Shown: positions 1-9,419, counted from the first letter of the stretch. The stretch: DNA of 64,000 bases from Streptomyces niger (GCF_000718305.1 NZ_JOFQ01000003.1:448527-512526), one strand, 5' to 3'. Notes: a model not told the origin generated them from the letters alone. Numbers and translations: made by a program.

Positions 1-372
1 GCTCTCGGCGATCTGCGGTGTCACTCCGAAGGCGAGCCGGACGGCCTCCTCCAGGCCGCGCCGGGTGCCGCGGATGCGGTGCAGCCGTACGGCGGCGGCG
101 ACCGCGGCCCGCAGCTGCGCCGGGTCCTCGGGCAGGTCCGGGCCGCCGTCGGGCGCGGCGCCGATCCACTCGCCGAGCCAGCGGGTGAAGTCGACCGGCG
201 CGAGCGAGGGGGTGAAGTAGGCGTCCAGGCAGTCCAGGACGTTGTGGATGGGCGCGAGTACCTCGTCGAGGCCGGCGACGAAGCGCTGGGCCAGGTCGTC
301 CTCGGCGAAGACGGCGGGCAGCATGGCGCTCAGCGGCACGGACGAGGCGAGCCCGTCGACCGATCCCCTCAT
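1..372 (-). CDS. eCIS phage tail protein I-like baseplate protein (partial, runs off the left edge)
   Basis: The reverse strand from an ATG at 372 is open to the window edge (124 codons), so the C-terminus is missing. The start overlaps the stop of the upstream baseplate J gene as ATGA, which fixes the start and shows translational coupling. The product has the look of the tail protein I / P2 gpI family: an N-terminal segment rich in LP, VFAEDD and QRFVAGLDEVLAPIHNVLDCLDAYF, then a WLGEWIG stretch and an RLHRIRGTRRGLEEAVRLAFG helix typical of that family. In eCIS particles this protein sits at the baseplate periphery next to the J-type wedge protein. Context (last visible gene of an eleven-gene tail operon) supports the call more strongly than sequence alone. 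Confidence 0.8.
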   Translation of the reverse strand, partial: MRGSVDGLASSVPLSAMLPAVFAEDDLAQRFVAGLDEVLAPIHNVLDCLDAYFTPSLAPVDFTRWLGEWIGAAPDGGPDLPEDPAQLRAAVAAAVRLHRIRGTRRGLEEAVRLAFGVTPQIAES

Positions 373-2327
373 GAGGCGTCCCCGATCACCCGGACGCGGT
401 GGTCGAAGGAGAAGACCAGCGCGGACGGATCCAGGGCGATGCGGTCGGTGGGGTCACCGCGCTTGCCGGTCAGCGGGTCGGCGGGGTGCAGCAGCACCTG
501 GTCGACGAGCTCGACACCGGGCACCCGCTGGAGGACCGCGAAGACCTCGCCGGCCTGCACCGGCCGCCCGAAGGGCCAGCCGGTGCCGTGCGCGCCGCCG
601 GTCAGCGGGTCCAGGTGGCGGTAGAGCGCGTCGTGCGCGTCCCGGCGGACCCGGTCGGTGTCGGTGCCGCGGAACGCGTGCAGGGTCGCGACGACGGTGA
701 CGCCCTGGTAGTACGGCGGGCCCACGGCGAGCCGGGTGCCGATCAGCCGCCGGTCGTCGAGGTAGCGGGTGATCCGGCCGAGCAGCGCGTCGTTGGGCAC
801 GAGCTGCTCGAAGCGGAGCCGGCCGCCCGGGTCCGGCACGGCCTGCGGGATGACCAGGACGCGTACGGCGTGCGCGCCGTGTTCGTCCGGTTCGGCGGCC
901 AGGCAGGTGATGCGGGCGGTCTCGGGCGCGGCGCGGCGGGCCAGTTCCTCGTAGTCCCGCAGGGTGACGGCCCGGTCCTGGGCGCTCAGCGCGATGGGCG
1001 CGCGGACCTTCGCCTCCTCCACGGTCTCGCCGTCCACGCCGCCGCTGGCCGCCTCGCGGTTGGTGACCTCGGCGACGTACGGGACGGAGTCGCGCAGCAC
1101 CTGGATGGCGCCGCGCGCGACGTTGCCCGTCTTGCCGCCGCCGGTGCGGTAGCGGCGGGCCCGGATCATGGCGCCCTTGGGCGGTACGGCGCCGTACTGG
1201 CGCAGCGTGCCGTCCGGTTCGCGCACGGCGGGGCCGAAGGCGATCTCGCCGGTGGCGGCGTCGAGGGTGACGTGCCGGTCCTCGGGGCCGGAGGCGGCGA
1301 AGTGCCCGACGACCTGCCAGTCGACCCAGCCGTCGTGCTCGGCGACCTGGAGGAGCAGCGGCGGCACGTCGCCGACGACGGGCGCGTGGGCGAGGCTCAG
1401 TCGCTGGCCGGGCAGCCCGGCGGCCTCGCCGAGGAGTTCGTCGCGGACGGTGTCGGCGTGCACGGCGCTCGTGGTGCCGCCGATGGTGAACGCCTCGGCC
1501 GCCCGAACGGTGGGCGACACCGCGTAGAACGGCTGGTCGGCGGCGGGCTCGGTGACCCGGCAGCGCAGCCAGCCGGCCTCCCGGCGGCCGGCGCGGGAGA
1601 GCACGTGTCCGCCGGGCACGTGCAGGACGACCTCGCCGGGGCGGTTCAGACCGCCGGTGGTGTCCCGCTCCACCTCGCACTCGGCCCAACCGTCCGCGGT
1701 CCACGCCTCCCAGACCAGCGGGGGCTGCCGCGGGTCCACGCCGACACCGTCGACGCGGCTCTCCAGAGTCAGCACGACGGCGCAGTGCGGTACGGCGGCG
1801 CTCAGTCCGAACAGCATGCGGTCGCCGGGGCGCGGGGCCTCGGCGAAGCAGTTCACGTCCTTGCCCTCGGCGAGGTCCGTGGTCCGCTCGGTCACCTCGC
1901 CGTCCTGCGGGTGGACCACGAGATGCGACAACTCGCTCGGCACGATGGTGAGTTCGTGCTCGGTGGCGAAGACGGCGGCCTCTTCGCTCTCGGTGCGCGC
2001 GGTGGCGACCTCACTGCCGACGGGCAGCCGTACGGGCTGCTCCTGAGGGGCGGAGAGCCAGAACGTCACGTCGGCGCGGGCCGCGGAGGGCGGGAAGAGG
2101 GTGATGCCGAGCAGGTCGAGGAACGCCAGGTGGTTCTTCTCCGGCACCCGGTTGAGCCGGTAGACGACCTGGTCGGCCATGTGCGCGACCGTCTCCACCA
2201 GCGTCACTCCGGGGTCGGAGACGTTGTGGTCGGTCCACTCCGGGGCGCGCTGCTGGATGTAGCGCTTGGCGTCGTCGACGAACTGCTGGAAGCGCCGGTC
2301 GTCGAGGTTCGGGGAGGGCAGGGCCAT
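369..2327 (-). CDS. Baseplate J-family protein of the eCIS
   Basis: 652 residues, ATG start overlapping the previous stop as TGATG. The N-terminus (LPSPNLDDRRFQQFVDDAKR, then APEWTDHNVSDPGVTLVETVAHMADQVVYRLNR) is the standard opening of the large baseplate J-type proteins of eCIS (Afp11 class), and the middle carries the GGGKTGNVARGAIQVL and GGVDGETVEEAKVRAPIALSAQDRAVTLRDYEELARR segments of the baseplate J fold. The length fits the family. It is expected to form the wedge of the hexagonal baseplate together with the gp25-like protein encoded just upstream. No signal peptide or membrane segment, as expected for a particle assembled in the cytoplasm. Confidence 0.92.
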   Translation of the reverse strand: MALPSPNLDDRRFQQFVDDAKRYIQQRAPEWTDHNVSDPGVTLVETVAHMADQVVYRLNRVPEKNHLAFLDLLGITLFPPSAARADVTFWLSAPQEQPVRLPVGSEVATARTESEEAAVFATEHELTIVPSELSHLVVHPQDGEVTERTTDLAEGKDVNCFAEAPRPGDRMLFGLSAAVPHCAVVLTLESRVDGVGVDPRQPPLVWEAWTADGWAECEVERDTTGGLNRPGEVVLHVPGGHVLSRAGRREAGWLRCRVTEPAADQPFYAVSPTVRAAEAFTIGGTTSAVHADTVRDELLGEAAGLPGQRLSLAHAPVVGDVPPLLLQVAEHDGWVDWQVVGHFAASGPEDRHVTLDAATGEIAFGPAVREPDGTLRQYGAVPPKGAMIRARRYRTGGGKTGNVARGAIQVLRDSVPYVAEVTNREAASGGVDGETVEEAKVRAPIALSAQDRAVTLRDYEELARRAAPETARITCLAAEPDEHGAHAVRVLVIPQAVPDPGGRLRFEQLVPNDALLGRITRYLDDRRLIGTRLAVGPPYYQGVTVVATLHAFRGTDTDRVRRDAHDALYRHLDPLTGGAHGTGWPFGRPVQAGEVFAVLQRVPGVELVDQVLLHPADPLTGKRGDPTDRIALDPSALVFSFDHRVRVIGDAS

Positions 2328-2809
2328 CAGCGGTCGCTTCCAATGTGCTCGTCGGACTTACGGAGGGAGGTGGTGGGCACGCCGCCCTGGTCGGCGGAGC
2401 CGGCGGCGGCCGGCTCGTCGTGCGAGGGGATGACGTAGAACGGGAAGACCAGGCTGCGCGGGTTGTTGGTGCCGCGGATCGAGTAGCGCACGTCGATGTA
2501 GAGCACGCCCTGGTCGTCGCCGGCCGTCACGGTGACGTCGTCCACCTCGATGCGCGGCTCCCAGCGGTCGAGGCTGGCGTACACCTCGTGCTGGATGCGG
2601 CCCGCGGTGGCCTCGTTGATCGGCGCGAAGACCATGTCGTGGATGGCGCAGCCGAACTCGGGGCGCATCGGACGCTCCCCCGGCGCGGTGGCCAGCACGA
2701 GCCGCATGGCCTCCTCCACCTCGCGCTCCCCGCTGACCAGGGCGATGCCACCCGTCGGGCTGATGCGCAACGGGAAGGACCAGCCGGAGCCTACGAACTG
2801 CCCGGACAT
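2327..2809 (-). CDS. gp25/W-like baseplate wedge protein of the eCIS
   Basis: 160 residues from the ATG at 2809, which has an AGGTGG ribosome site about 8 bases upstream. The frame stays open to 2905 but the upstream part is not family-like. The core reads SFPLRISPTGGIALVSGEREVEEAMRLVLATAPGER, then MRPEFGCAIHDMVFAPIN: the gp25/lysozyme-like baseplate family (Afp9 class), with the EfG/GER signature of these proteins. It should form the inner wedge contact with the J-family protein. The C-terminal ~30 residues are an extra polar tail. The stop overlaps the next start (TGATG), so expression is coupled. Confidence 0.9.
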   Translation of the reverse strand: MSGQFVGSGWSFPLRISPTGGIALVSGEREVEEAMRLVLATAPGERPMRPEFGCAIHDMVFAPINEATAGRIQHEVYASLDRWEPRIEVDDVTVTAGDDQGVLYIDVRYSIRGTNNPRSLVFPFYVIPSHDEPAAAGSADQGGVPTTSLRKSDEHIGSDR

Positions 2810-2864
2810 CAGTGGGCCACCTGCCTTCTCTCTTCCGTGACGTTCCCGGTGAACCGCTCGGCCG

Positions 2865-4760
2865 TCACGGGATCGGGTAGGGCTTGTTGTTGACCAGCAC
2901 GACACCCTGGAGCATCAGCGTGGCGGCGCGGATGCCGACGTTGGCGACGGAGTTGACCTGGATGGTGCCGCCGGCGCTGAGCGTCGCGGCGCCCACGGCC
3001 TTGAGGCTCAGCGCGCCCATCGCGTCCACGTTGACCGCGCCGGCGAGGGACTTGACGTTGACCAGCCCCCGGCCCTGGATGTTGAGCATGCCGCCGCTCT
3101 TGATGGTCAGATTGCGGCGGGCGCTCAGGTCCAGGTCCGTGCCCGCCTCCACGGACACCGACCGGCTGCCCTTGATGGTGACGCTGCCGGAGCTGTCGAC
3201 CGTGATCTCGGTGTTCGTACGGTCCAGATTGACCGTCAGCTTGTCGTCCCCGGTGCTCAGCCGGACGCCGCGCTTGCCGCCGGCGCGCTGGTCGAGCAGG
3301 TCGATGCGGTTGCCGCTGCGGTCGGCGACGGTACGCCGGGTGATGGTGCCCTTCGTGCCGTCGTACAGCGGCACGTCCACCGGATCCGGCTTGTCCCGCC
3401 CGTTGTAGAGCCCGCCGATCACATACGGATGGTCCAGGGTCCCCCGGTCGAAGGCGACCAGTACCTCGTCGCCCACGTCCGGCGTGATGACACCCCCGCC
3501 CTTCACGCCGCCGAACTGCACGGTCCGCGCCCAGTCGCTGGTGTACTTGTCGTCCAGCCACGGGAAGCGGAGCTTGACCCGCCCCTGCTTGAGCGGGTCC
3601 TTCACGTCCGTGACCAGGGCGTTGGCGACGCTCGGCAGCCGGGGCTGCAGGCTCGCGCCGCCGGAGGCGAGGCCGTACAGGGAGCGCCACTGCCGGCCGC
3701 TGACGGTCAGCAGGGTCTCGTAGTGGCGGCCGTCGCCGAAGGAGTGGCGGGCCGCGGTCACCGTGTACTTGCCTTCGAAGGGCTCCCCCACGTCGGCGAG
3801 CGCGACGGGCACGCCGGGCCGCAGCTTCGGGTTGCCGCGCACCGTCACCTCCAGCTCGGCGAAGGCCCCCGTCACGTCGTCCGCGAGGGCCTGCGCCGCG
3901 TACCGGACCTGGGCCTGGTTGTCGAGCGGTGTGTCGGTTTCCACGAGCGTGCTGGCGCCGAACGCCGAGGCGGCCCGGCCCGGCGTGGTCCCGATCGACA
4001 CACCGGGCGTCGTGGCCCCGCTCGCGCGCCCGACCAGGTCCCGCTTGGTCGTCACGTCCCAGCCCCGGGCCTCCACCGAACTCACCTGGTCGGCCGAGGT
4101 GACCGCGGCCCGGCAGCGCAGGATGTCCACGCCCGCCTCCAGGACGAACGGGCTCTTCTCGCTCGGCGTGCTCACCGGGGGCGCGCCGGACGCCGGGTCG
4201 GCCTTGAGGAACTGCAGCTTGCCCTTGGAGCTCAGCGACAGCACCCGCTCGTTCTCGTCCGCCAGCCGGCACGCGAAGTCCCAGTCACTGACGTTGGCCT
4301 GGGTGAGGAAGTCGTACTTGGCGGTGGTGGCCTCGATCCGGCCGACCGGCACCCGGTCCTGGCCGGCGAGCTTGCGGACGATGTCGGAGGCCGTCATGGA
4401 GCGGTAACCGGCCACCCGGCGCTGCCGCAGCATGCGGTGGCCGAGGTCGTAACCGCGGACAACGGTGAAGGTGCCGGTGCCGTCGTAGTCCGTCTCCAGC
4501 CCCGTGACCTCGCCCGTGAGCAGCACGGACTGCGCGCCCTGGCCGTCGGCGACCGGCGCCAGCTCGACCTCGGTACCGATCTTGATGCCCGCCTCGCCGA
4601 GCAGCTTCCGCTTCGGGTCGCGGAAGGTCAGCTGGAAGGCGCCGGGCACCCCGGCCCCGAAGTCCACCCAGCCCGCGACGAGCAGCCGGGCGTGCTGAGG
4701 CTTCAGCGGCGCGCCGCCGACCTTGGCGTGGAAGACGTTGGAGTAACCGATCTGGGTCAT
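2865..4760 (-). CDS. VgrG/gp5-gp27-like central spike protein of the eCIS
   Basis: 631 residues from the ATG at 4760, which overlaps the stop of the LysM gene by one base (TGATG). The frame is open further upstream, but that part shadows the LysM gene. The N-terminal ~390 residues resemble the phage late-control D/gp27 hub (VRGYDLGHRMLRQRR, SDIVRKLAGQ, ANVSDWDFACRLADENERVL). An OB-fold follows (LVTDVKDPLKQGRVKLRFPW, then GDEVLVAFDRGTLDHPYVIGGLYNG). The last ~120 residues are a repetitive beta-rich spike (repeated V.L.A / INV.S patterns) ending in PYPIP. This is the Afp8 class spike hub. I see no added enzymatic domain at the tip. A 55-base gap with an 8-bp inverted repeat (2835-2842 / 2863-2870) separates it from the next gene. 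Confidence 0.93.
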   Translation of the reverse strand: MTQIGYSNVFHAKVGGAPLKPQHARLLVAGWVDFGAGVPGAFQLTFRDPKRKLLGEAGIKIGTEVELAPVADGQGAQSVLLTGEVTGLETDYDGTGTFTVVRGYDLGHRMLRQRRVAGYRSMTASDIVRKLAGQDRVPVGRIEATTAKYDFLTQANVSDWDFACRLADENERVLSLSSKGKLQFLKADPASGAPPVSTPSEKSPFVLEAGVDILRCRAAVTSADQVSSVEARGWDVTTKRDLVGRASGATTPGVSIGTTPGRAASAFGASTLVETDTPLDNQAQVRYAAQALADDVTGAFAELEVTVRGNPKLRPGVPVALADVGEPFEGKYTVTAARHSFGDGRHYETLLTVSGRQWRSLYGLASGGASLQPRLPSVANALVTDVKDPLKQGRVKLRFPWLDDKYTSDWARTVQFGGVKGGGVITPDVGDEVLVAFDRGTLDHPYVIGGLYNGRDKPDPVDVPLYDGTKGTITRRTVADRSGNRIDLLDQRAGGKRGVRLSTGDDKLTVNLDRTNTEITVDSSGSVTIKGSRSVSVEAGTDLDLSARRNLTIKSGGMLNIQGRGLVNVKSLAGAVNVDAMGALSLKAVGAATLSAGGTIQVNSVANVGIRAATLMLQGVVLVNNKPYPIP

Positions 4761-5485
4761 CAGGAGCCGACCTCTTCGGCGGCCGGCAGCACCAGTTCGG
4801 TGCCCGGCCGCAGCTGTGCGGGATTGTCGATGTCGTTGGCCTCGGCGATGGTCCGCCAGGCAGTGGCGTCCCCGTACTCGCGGAAGGCGAGGAACTGCAG
4901 CGAGTCGCCCGCGACCACCCGGTGCACGCGGCGCGCCGTGAGCGCGCCGGAGGTGGGGTTCTGGCCCGCGGTCCGCGTCGGGATCTCGTGCAGCTGCACC
5001 TGGCACGTGGCGCGGATCGGCACACCGGTGGTGCCGAAGAGGGTGTACTGCGCCTCCACGGCACTGACGTACGCGGTGAACCGGGCCGTCGAGAACGACC
5101 CCCACTCGAACACCACCCACGGCGTGGACGGCTGCTTCGCCGCGATGCTCGCCGAGGTCACCTCACAGCAGGAGAACAGCGCCTCCACGTTCTTCCGCAC
5201 GTCGTTGCTGTCCGGCTCGCCGGACCGGTCCAGGAACACCTCGACCGTCATCTCGCGCGGAGCGGCGCCCATGAACTCCGGGAGCGCGCCGTCGCGTACG
5301 GCGGCGGTCGGCGTGGTCTTCCACTCGGCGCGCCGGCTCAGGGCCAGCTGCGCCGGGTTGAAGTCGAAGTTGAAGGTGGTGATCAGACCGCCCGGCTTGG
5401 TGCTGTAACCGAGCGGCGGCTGGTGGATGGCGAGCGTCGCCCGCACCAGGCTCTTGCCCGCGCCGCCCTTGCCCTTGCCCGCCAT
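4760..5485 (-). CDS. LysM-domain tail/hub adaptor protein of the eCIS
   Basis: 241 residues; the ATG follows the previous stop directly (TAG-ATG). A tail-associated N-terminal domain (FNFDFNPAQLALSRRAEWK, MTVEVFLDRSGEPDS, NVEALFSCCEV, WVVFEWGSFSTARFTAYVSAV) is followed by a C-terminal LysM fold of ~50 residues (HRVVAGDSLQFLAFREYG, then WRTIAEANDIDNPAQLRPGT). This architecture is that of the Afp7 class adaptor which joins the tube initiator to the spike. LysM in this setting is probably a structural adaptor and not a secreted peptidoglycan binder, because no export signal is present. The 13-residue Gly/Lys-rich N-terminus is likely flexible. Confidence 0.9.
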   Translation of the reverse strand: MAGKGKGGAGKSLVRATLAIHQPPLGYSTKPGGLITTFNFDFNPAQLALSRRAEWKTTPTAAVRDGALPEFMGAAPREMTVEVFLDRSGEPDSNDVRKNVEALFSCCEVTSASIAAKQPSTPWVVFEWGSFSTARFTAYVSAVEAQYTLFGTTGVPIRATCQVQLHEIPTRTAGQNPTSGALTARRVHRVVAGDSLQFLAFREYGDATAWRTIAEANDIDNPAQLRPGTELVLPAAEEVGS

Positions 5486-5923
5486 CTACGCCGCCCCCGC
5501 ATCCGTGAAGCCGTGGTGCGCGATCTCCAGCGTCTCGGTCGCCACGGCCGGGCTGGCCGGGTCCAGGGACGGCCCGCGCCAGCTGACCGGCAGGACGTCG
5601 AGCAGCCCCCAGCGGGCGACGACCGACCCGTCCGCGCGCAGCGCGGCGATCTGCGCGGTCGGCCGCACCACGCCGCTGGTGACGGAGGAGACCCAGGCGG
5701 CCACCTTCGCGGTGTCCGGCGTGAGCGGCCGGGTCAGCGTGATGTGCGAGAAGCTCACGCGGGAGGGCAGCTGCCAGACGAAGCCGTTGTTGCCGCCCTC
5801 CTGCCGCTGCTCGATCTCGACCTCCGAGGACAGCCCCTCGCAGCCGTTGAAGTCGCCCAGGCTCTCACCGTCGATGGTCAGGTTGAAGAAGATCGTGGAA
5901 CCGGGATCCTGGTCCTGCGGCAT
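5486..5923 (-). CDS. Second tube-like tail protein of the eCIS (T4 gp19 family)
   Basis: 145 residues from an ATG at 5923. It shares the fold signature of the phage tail region/T4 gp19-like family: STIFFNLTIDGESLGDFNGCEGLSSEVEIEQ near the start, VSFSHITLTRPLTPDTAKVAAWV in the middle, and a terminal ETLEIAHHGF strand. eCIS loci normally encode one abundant tube protein and one or two tube-initiator paralogues. Placement immediately before the LysM adaptor suggests that this is the initiator copy, with the 10092-10535 gene as the main tube. It is separated from the upstream 1130-residue gene by ~100 bases without an evident signal. Confidence 0.88.
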   Translation of the reverse strand: MPQDQDPGSTIFFNLTIDGESLGDFNGCEGLSSEVEIEQRQEGGNNGFVWQLPSRVSFSHITLTRPLTPDTAKVAAWVSSVTSGVVRPTAQIAALRADGSVVARWGLLDVLPVSWRGPSLDPASPAVATETLEIAHHGFTDAGAA

Positions 5924-6026
5924 CGGGGCGGGCCTTCCTGGTGCGGCTCATGGGTTCTGCGGGTCGGTGGGGGTGTCGGATCGGGGACGGCGGACGGCGG
6001 CGGTACGGGGTGAGAGTCGGGTCCGG

Positions 6027-9000
6027 TCAACGCCGGGGGTCGCGCAGCCTCCCGATCCGCTCGCGGTCCATCCGGAGCTCGGTACGGAGGAGCCGGGTCA
6101 GCGGCCCGATGAGCCGGTGCGTCAACTCATCGACCTGCCCGTCCGTCAGCTCCCGCGCGTCGAACCCGCCGGTGTCCGGCGCCTGCGCGCCACCGTCCTG
6201 CCGCGACGTGCGGGCCCCGCGGTGCGACGCCCCGCCGACCTGCCGCGACGTGCTCCGCGCCGACCGCTTGGCCTTCCCGGCCCGTTGAACGGTGGGGGTG
6301 GGGTCGGAGCCGGATGCGGACGAGGGGGACGGTGCGGGGGCGGACGCGGGCGTTGCCGGGGTCGACGGCGAGGTCTTCGTCGTCGGGTGGGCCGGGGTCG
6401 CCGGAGCGGGGGCCGAGGTCGTGCCCACCGACGCCCTCTGCACCGGCGCCACCGGGAGTGCGGCGGGCGGTGCGGGAGCCGGTACGTGGTCCGGTACAGG
6501 GGCCGGTACAGGGGCCGGTACGGGGGCCGCGCCGGCCGGCATCGCGGCCGGCGCCGTCGTCCCCGGCCGCGCCACCGGCTGAGGCGCCGCTGCCTGCGGT
6601 GCCGCTGTCCGCGCTGCCGTGCCCGGTGACGTCGTCGCCGGTCCCGTCATGGGGCGCGCCGTCAGAGGTGCCACGGGCGGTGTCGCCACCGGAGGGGTCG
6701 CGGCGGCCCGCTGCACGGGAAGCTGCATGGGCAGCGTCGGCACCGGCCGGGCCAGCGGGACCGCCCGGTCGCCCGCCTGCCGGGCCGCGGGCGCGTGGGA
6801 CGCCTGCGCGGACGGCGCGGCCGGCTGCCCCGCCGGGGCCGGGGGCGCCGGAGAGGCGGGGTGCGCCGGGGCGGCGGCCGGCGAGGCCGGGCCGGCCGCG
6901 GCCGTCGGCTGACGCACCGTCAACCGCTGGACCGGCGCCTGCGGGGCCGCGGAGGGGGCCGGTCCGGGCGCCGCCCCCGCGGGCACCACTCCGGGAATCG
7001 GCACGGGGCCCGTCGCGGAGACGGGCGAGGGGGCGCTCCCGGGAGCCGTCGCGGGGCTGCCCGGCACGGCACGCTGGACCGGCGCTCCGGCACCGCCTGC
7101 CGCGGGCTGACCACCCACTGCCCGTACGGTCTTCCTCGGCTCGCTGCCGCCGCCCGCCGCCGTACCGCCGCCGGGGAGGCGACGCAGCGCCACGGGCGCG
7201 ACCGGCGCGGCCGGTGTGTTCGATGCGTTCGATGCGTTCGGTGCGTTCGGTGTCGATGTGGCGGAAGCGGTCGAGGCGGTCCGTGCGTTCGGTGCCTGGC
7301 TCGACGGGAGTACCGGCTGCGACGTGGACAGTGGCTTCGCCGCCGCCACGCCGAGGAGCGGGGCATCGGCCCGGCGCCGCTGGACGGGGCGCTCCACGGG
7401 GGCACCCGACTCGGCCGGCTCCGACCGCTGCGCGCGCTCCGCCGTGGTCGCCACCGTGGGCGCGGCCGTACGCTCCGTCGCGGGCGCAGTCGTACGCTCC
7501 GTCGCGGGCGCAGCGGACGGCACGGCCGACCGCTGAACGACGGGAACAGGGCCGGCAGCTGCCGACCCGGTGGGCGGCTTCGGGGCCGGGTTCGTCGTCC
7601 CCACGGGGGCGCCGAGCCCGGGGCGGCGTACGGGTACACCCGACCTGGCCGCGGCCGTCCGCGGGCCCGCGGACGGCGTGCCACTCGCGGACGGCGTACC
7701 AGAGGAGGTACGGGAGCCCGGGGCCTCCTTGCGCGTCGCCCTCTGCACCGGGCTGCCGAGCCCGACGCCGCTGGTGGGGCGGGCAGGCGAAGCCGCGGGA
7801 GTCGGCGAAGCCGAGGCCTCCGAGGCCGCCGGGTCCGGCACGTGCCGCTGGCCGGGGCCCGACACGTGTCGCTGGACGGGAGCGGTGGCCGGCTGCGCCT
7901 CGACGGCAGCACTCGCAACGCCCGTCTCGGCCACGGGCGCGCGATGCGGCGTCGCCGCCTTGTTTTCCGGCGACGCCGGCGACCCCGACGACTCCGAAGG
8001 CTTCGACGACTCCGAAGGCTTCGACGGCTTCGACGACGAATTCGAAGGATTCGATGGGTTCGACGGCTCCGACGACCGCTCGGGGCGTGCCTGCGACACG
8101 GGCATCGCGGGACGGGCGGCGGTGCGCCCCGGTGCGGGCTGCCGCACCGGTTCACCCAGCGGCACCGACCGCCGGGCCGGGCCGGGGTTCGGCGCCGGCC
8201 GCGAGGCCGCCCCGCCGTCCGGCACGTCCCGCTGCGCTGCCCGCTGAACCGCCGGCCGCGGCGACGGCTGAGCCGCCGGGCGCTCCGGGGACTTCGCCAC
8301 CGGCCGGTCCGACGACCGGTCAGCGGGACGGTTCGACGACTGCGATGCCGGACGGTTCGACGACTGCGGTGCCGGACGCTTCGACGACGCCACCGGCGGC
8401 AGCGCCGGACCACTGGCCGACGCCGACGACCGCTGCACGGCGGGCCCCGGCTCGCCGACCGGCCCGGCAGCCGAGCCGGGCTCGGCGACAGGCCCCGGCG
8501 CGCTGCCCGCGACCGGAGCGGACGGCGCGACCGGCGCGGTCTCCGCCCCTGCATCCGGCCCGGACGGGACGGTACGACTCGACTCCGAAGGCGCCGGGGC
8601 CGCGGGGGCGGGAGTCACACCTTCCGGCCCCGAAGCCGTACGGCTCGGCTCCGTTCGCGTCGACTCAGTACGCGTCGGCTCCGTACGGCTCGGCTTCGTA
8701 CGCGACGGCTCCGTACGACTCGGTGCCGACGACGGCAGCAGGCGTCGCTGCACCGGGCCGGGCGTCGCGCGGGTCAACGACGGCCCGCCGGAGGCCGATA
8801 CGCGCCCCGACTGCGTCGGTGCGGCCGATGCGGCCGGCGTGACCGGGACGACCCGCGGACCCCTGGCCCGCTGGACCGACGGCGTGGCGTCGGCCGGCCG
8901 GGGGCGAGGGGTCGGCGGGGTCGCGGACGTTTCCGGGGACGGGAGAGCGCGGCCTCGGGGAGCGCTCTGCGGGGCCGGGGCCCCGTCCGCGGGCTCGGGG

Positions 9001-9419
9001 TGCGCGACCGGGAGGGACAGCGCGGGGTTGCCCAGGCCCGGGACGGGCGTCACCGCGGGGGTCAGGGCGCCCTGAATCAGGCCCGTCGGCGCGCTGTCCA
9101 GGACGGCGTGCGAGAGCGTGCCCATGAAGGCGGGGTTCTGCCAGGACGCCAGCGAGCCGGCGAAGTTCGGCGCCGACACCGTGTGCTGCCCCGAAGTGCC
9201 CAGCGCACGCTGGATCGGCGGCAGGCCGACGGGGCCCGTCGGCGCCGCGCCGGCACCGGCCGGCACCGCGGCCGGTGCGTCGGCGACGGCCGGGCCGGTC
9301 CGCACGTCCTCGGCGGCGCCCTGCGTCCGGCCGGTCGTCGCCGCTTCCCCGTCCGGCACGTCACCCGTGGCGGTGCCGGCGTTCTCCCGGTCCCGCCGGA
9401 ACCGGTCGAGCATTCCCAT
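6027..9419 (-). CDS. Very large disordered Pro/Ala/Ser-rich eCIS-locus protein with repeated VQR motifs
   Basis: 1130 residues; the start overlaps the stop of the 52-residue gene (TAATG). Two ordered-looking ends flank a long low-complexity body. The N-terminus is MGMLDRFRRDRENAG followed at ~70-130 by PPIQRALGTSGQ and a SAPNFAGSLASWQNPAFMGTL stretch. The C-terminus is a charged helix (ELTDGQVDELTHRLIGPLTRLLRTELRMDRERIGRL by pattern). Between them I count about 14 (P/A/T)-V-Q-R motifs in a Pro/Ala/Ser/Thr-rich background. Short local repeats include six consecutive SRTEP/TRTE-type units, and Ser-Asn-Pro and Ser-Lys-Pro runs. No enzymatic domain is visible. Position between structural genes argues for a particle-associated role such as scaffold, cargo carrier or tube-lumen filler; this is inference. 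It is not the usual helical tape-measure protein. Confidence 0.75.
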   Translation of the reverse strand: MGMLDRFRRDRENAGTATGDVPDGEAATTGRTQGAAEDVRTGPAVADAPAAVPAGAGAAPTGPVGLPPIQRALGTSGQHTVSAPNFAGSLASWQNPAFMGTLSHAVLDSAPTGLIQGALTPAVTPVPGLGNPALSLPVAHPEPADGAPAPQSAPRGRALPSPETSATPPTPRPRPADATPSVQRARGPRVVPVTPAASAAPTQSGRVSASGGPSLTRATPGPVQRRLLPSSAPSRTEPSRTKPSRTEPTRTESTRTEPSRTASGPEGVTPAPAAPAPSESSRTVPSGPDAGAETAPVAPSAPVAGSAPGPVAEPGSAAGPVGEPGPAVQRSSASASGPALPPVASSKRPAPQSSNRPASQSSNRPADRSSDRPVAKSPERPAAQPSPRPAVQRAAQRDVPDGGAASRPAPNPGPARRSVPLGEPVRQPAPGRTAARPAMPVSQARPERSSEPSNPSNPSNSSSKPSKPSESSKPSESSGSPASPENKAATPHRAPVAETGVASAAVEAQPATAPVQRHVSGPGQRHVPDPAASEASASPTPAASPARPTSGVGLGSPVQRATRKEAPGSRTSSGTPSASGTPSAGPRTAAARSGVPVRRPGLGAPVGTTNPAPKPPTGSAAAGPVPVVQRSAVPSAAPATERTTAPATERTAAPTVATTAERAQRSEPAESGAPVERPVQRRRADAPLLGVAAAKPLSTSQPVLPSSQAPNARTASTASATSTPNAPNASNASNTPAAPVAPVALRRLPGGGTAAGGGSEPRKTVRAVGGQPAAGGAGAPVQRAVPGSPATAPGSAPSPVSATGPVPIPGVVPAGAAPGPAPSAAPQAPVQRLTVRQPTAAAGPASPAAAPAHPASPAPPAPAGQPAAPSAQASHAPAARQAGDRAVPLARPVPTLPMQLPVQRAAATPPVATPPVAPLTARPMTGPATTSPGTAARTAAPQAAAPQPVARPGTTAPAAMPAGAAPVPAPVPAPVPDHVPAPAPPAALPVAPVQRASVGTTSAPAPATPAHPTTKTSPSTPATPASAPAPSPSSASGSDPTPTVQRAGKAKRSARSTSRQVGGASHRGARTSRQDGGAQAPDTGGFDARELTDGQVDELTHRLIGPLTRLLRTELRMDRERIGRLRDPRR

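Noticed and set aside
399..2438. Long plus-strand open frame (679 codons) opposite the baseplate J gene
   Set aside because: It is the high-GC shadow of the minus-strand gene: Gly/Val/Arg-rich, no domain pattern, no ribosome site, and it runs straight through several genuine gene boundaries.
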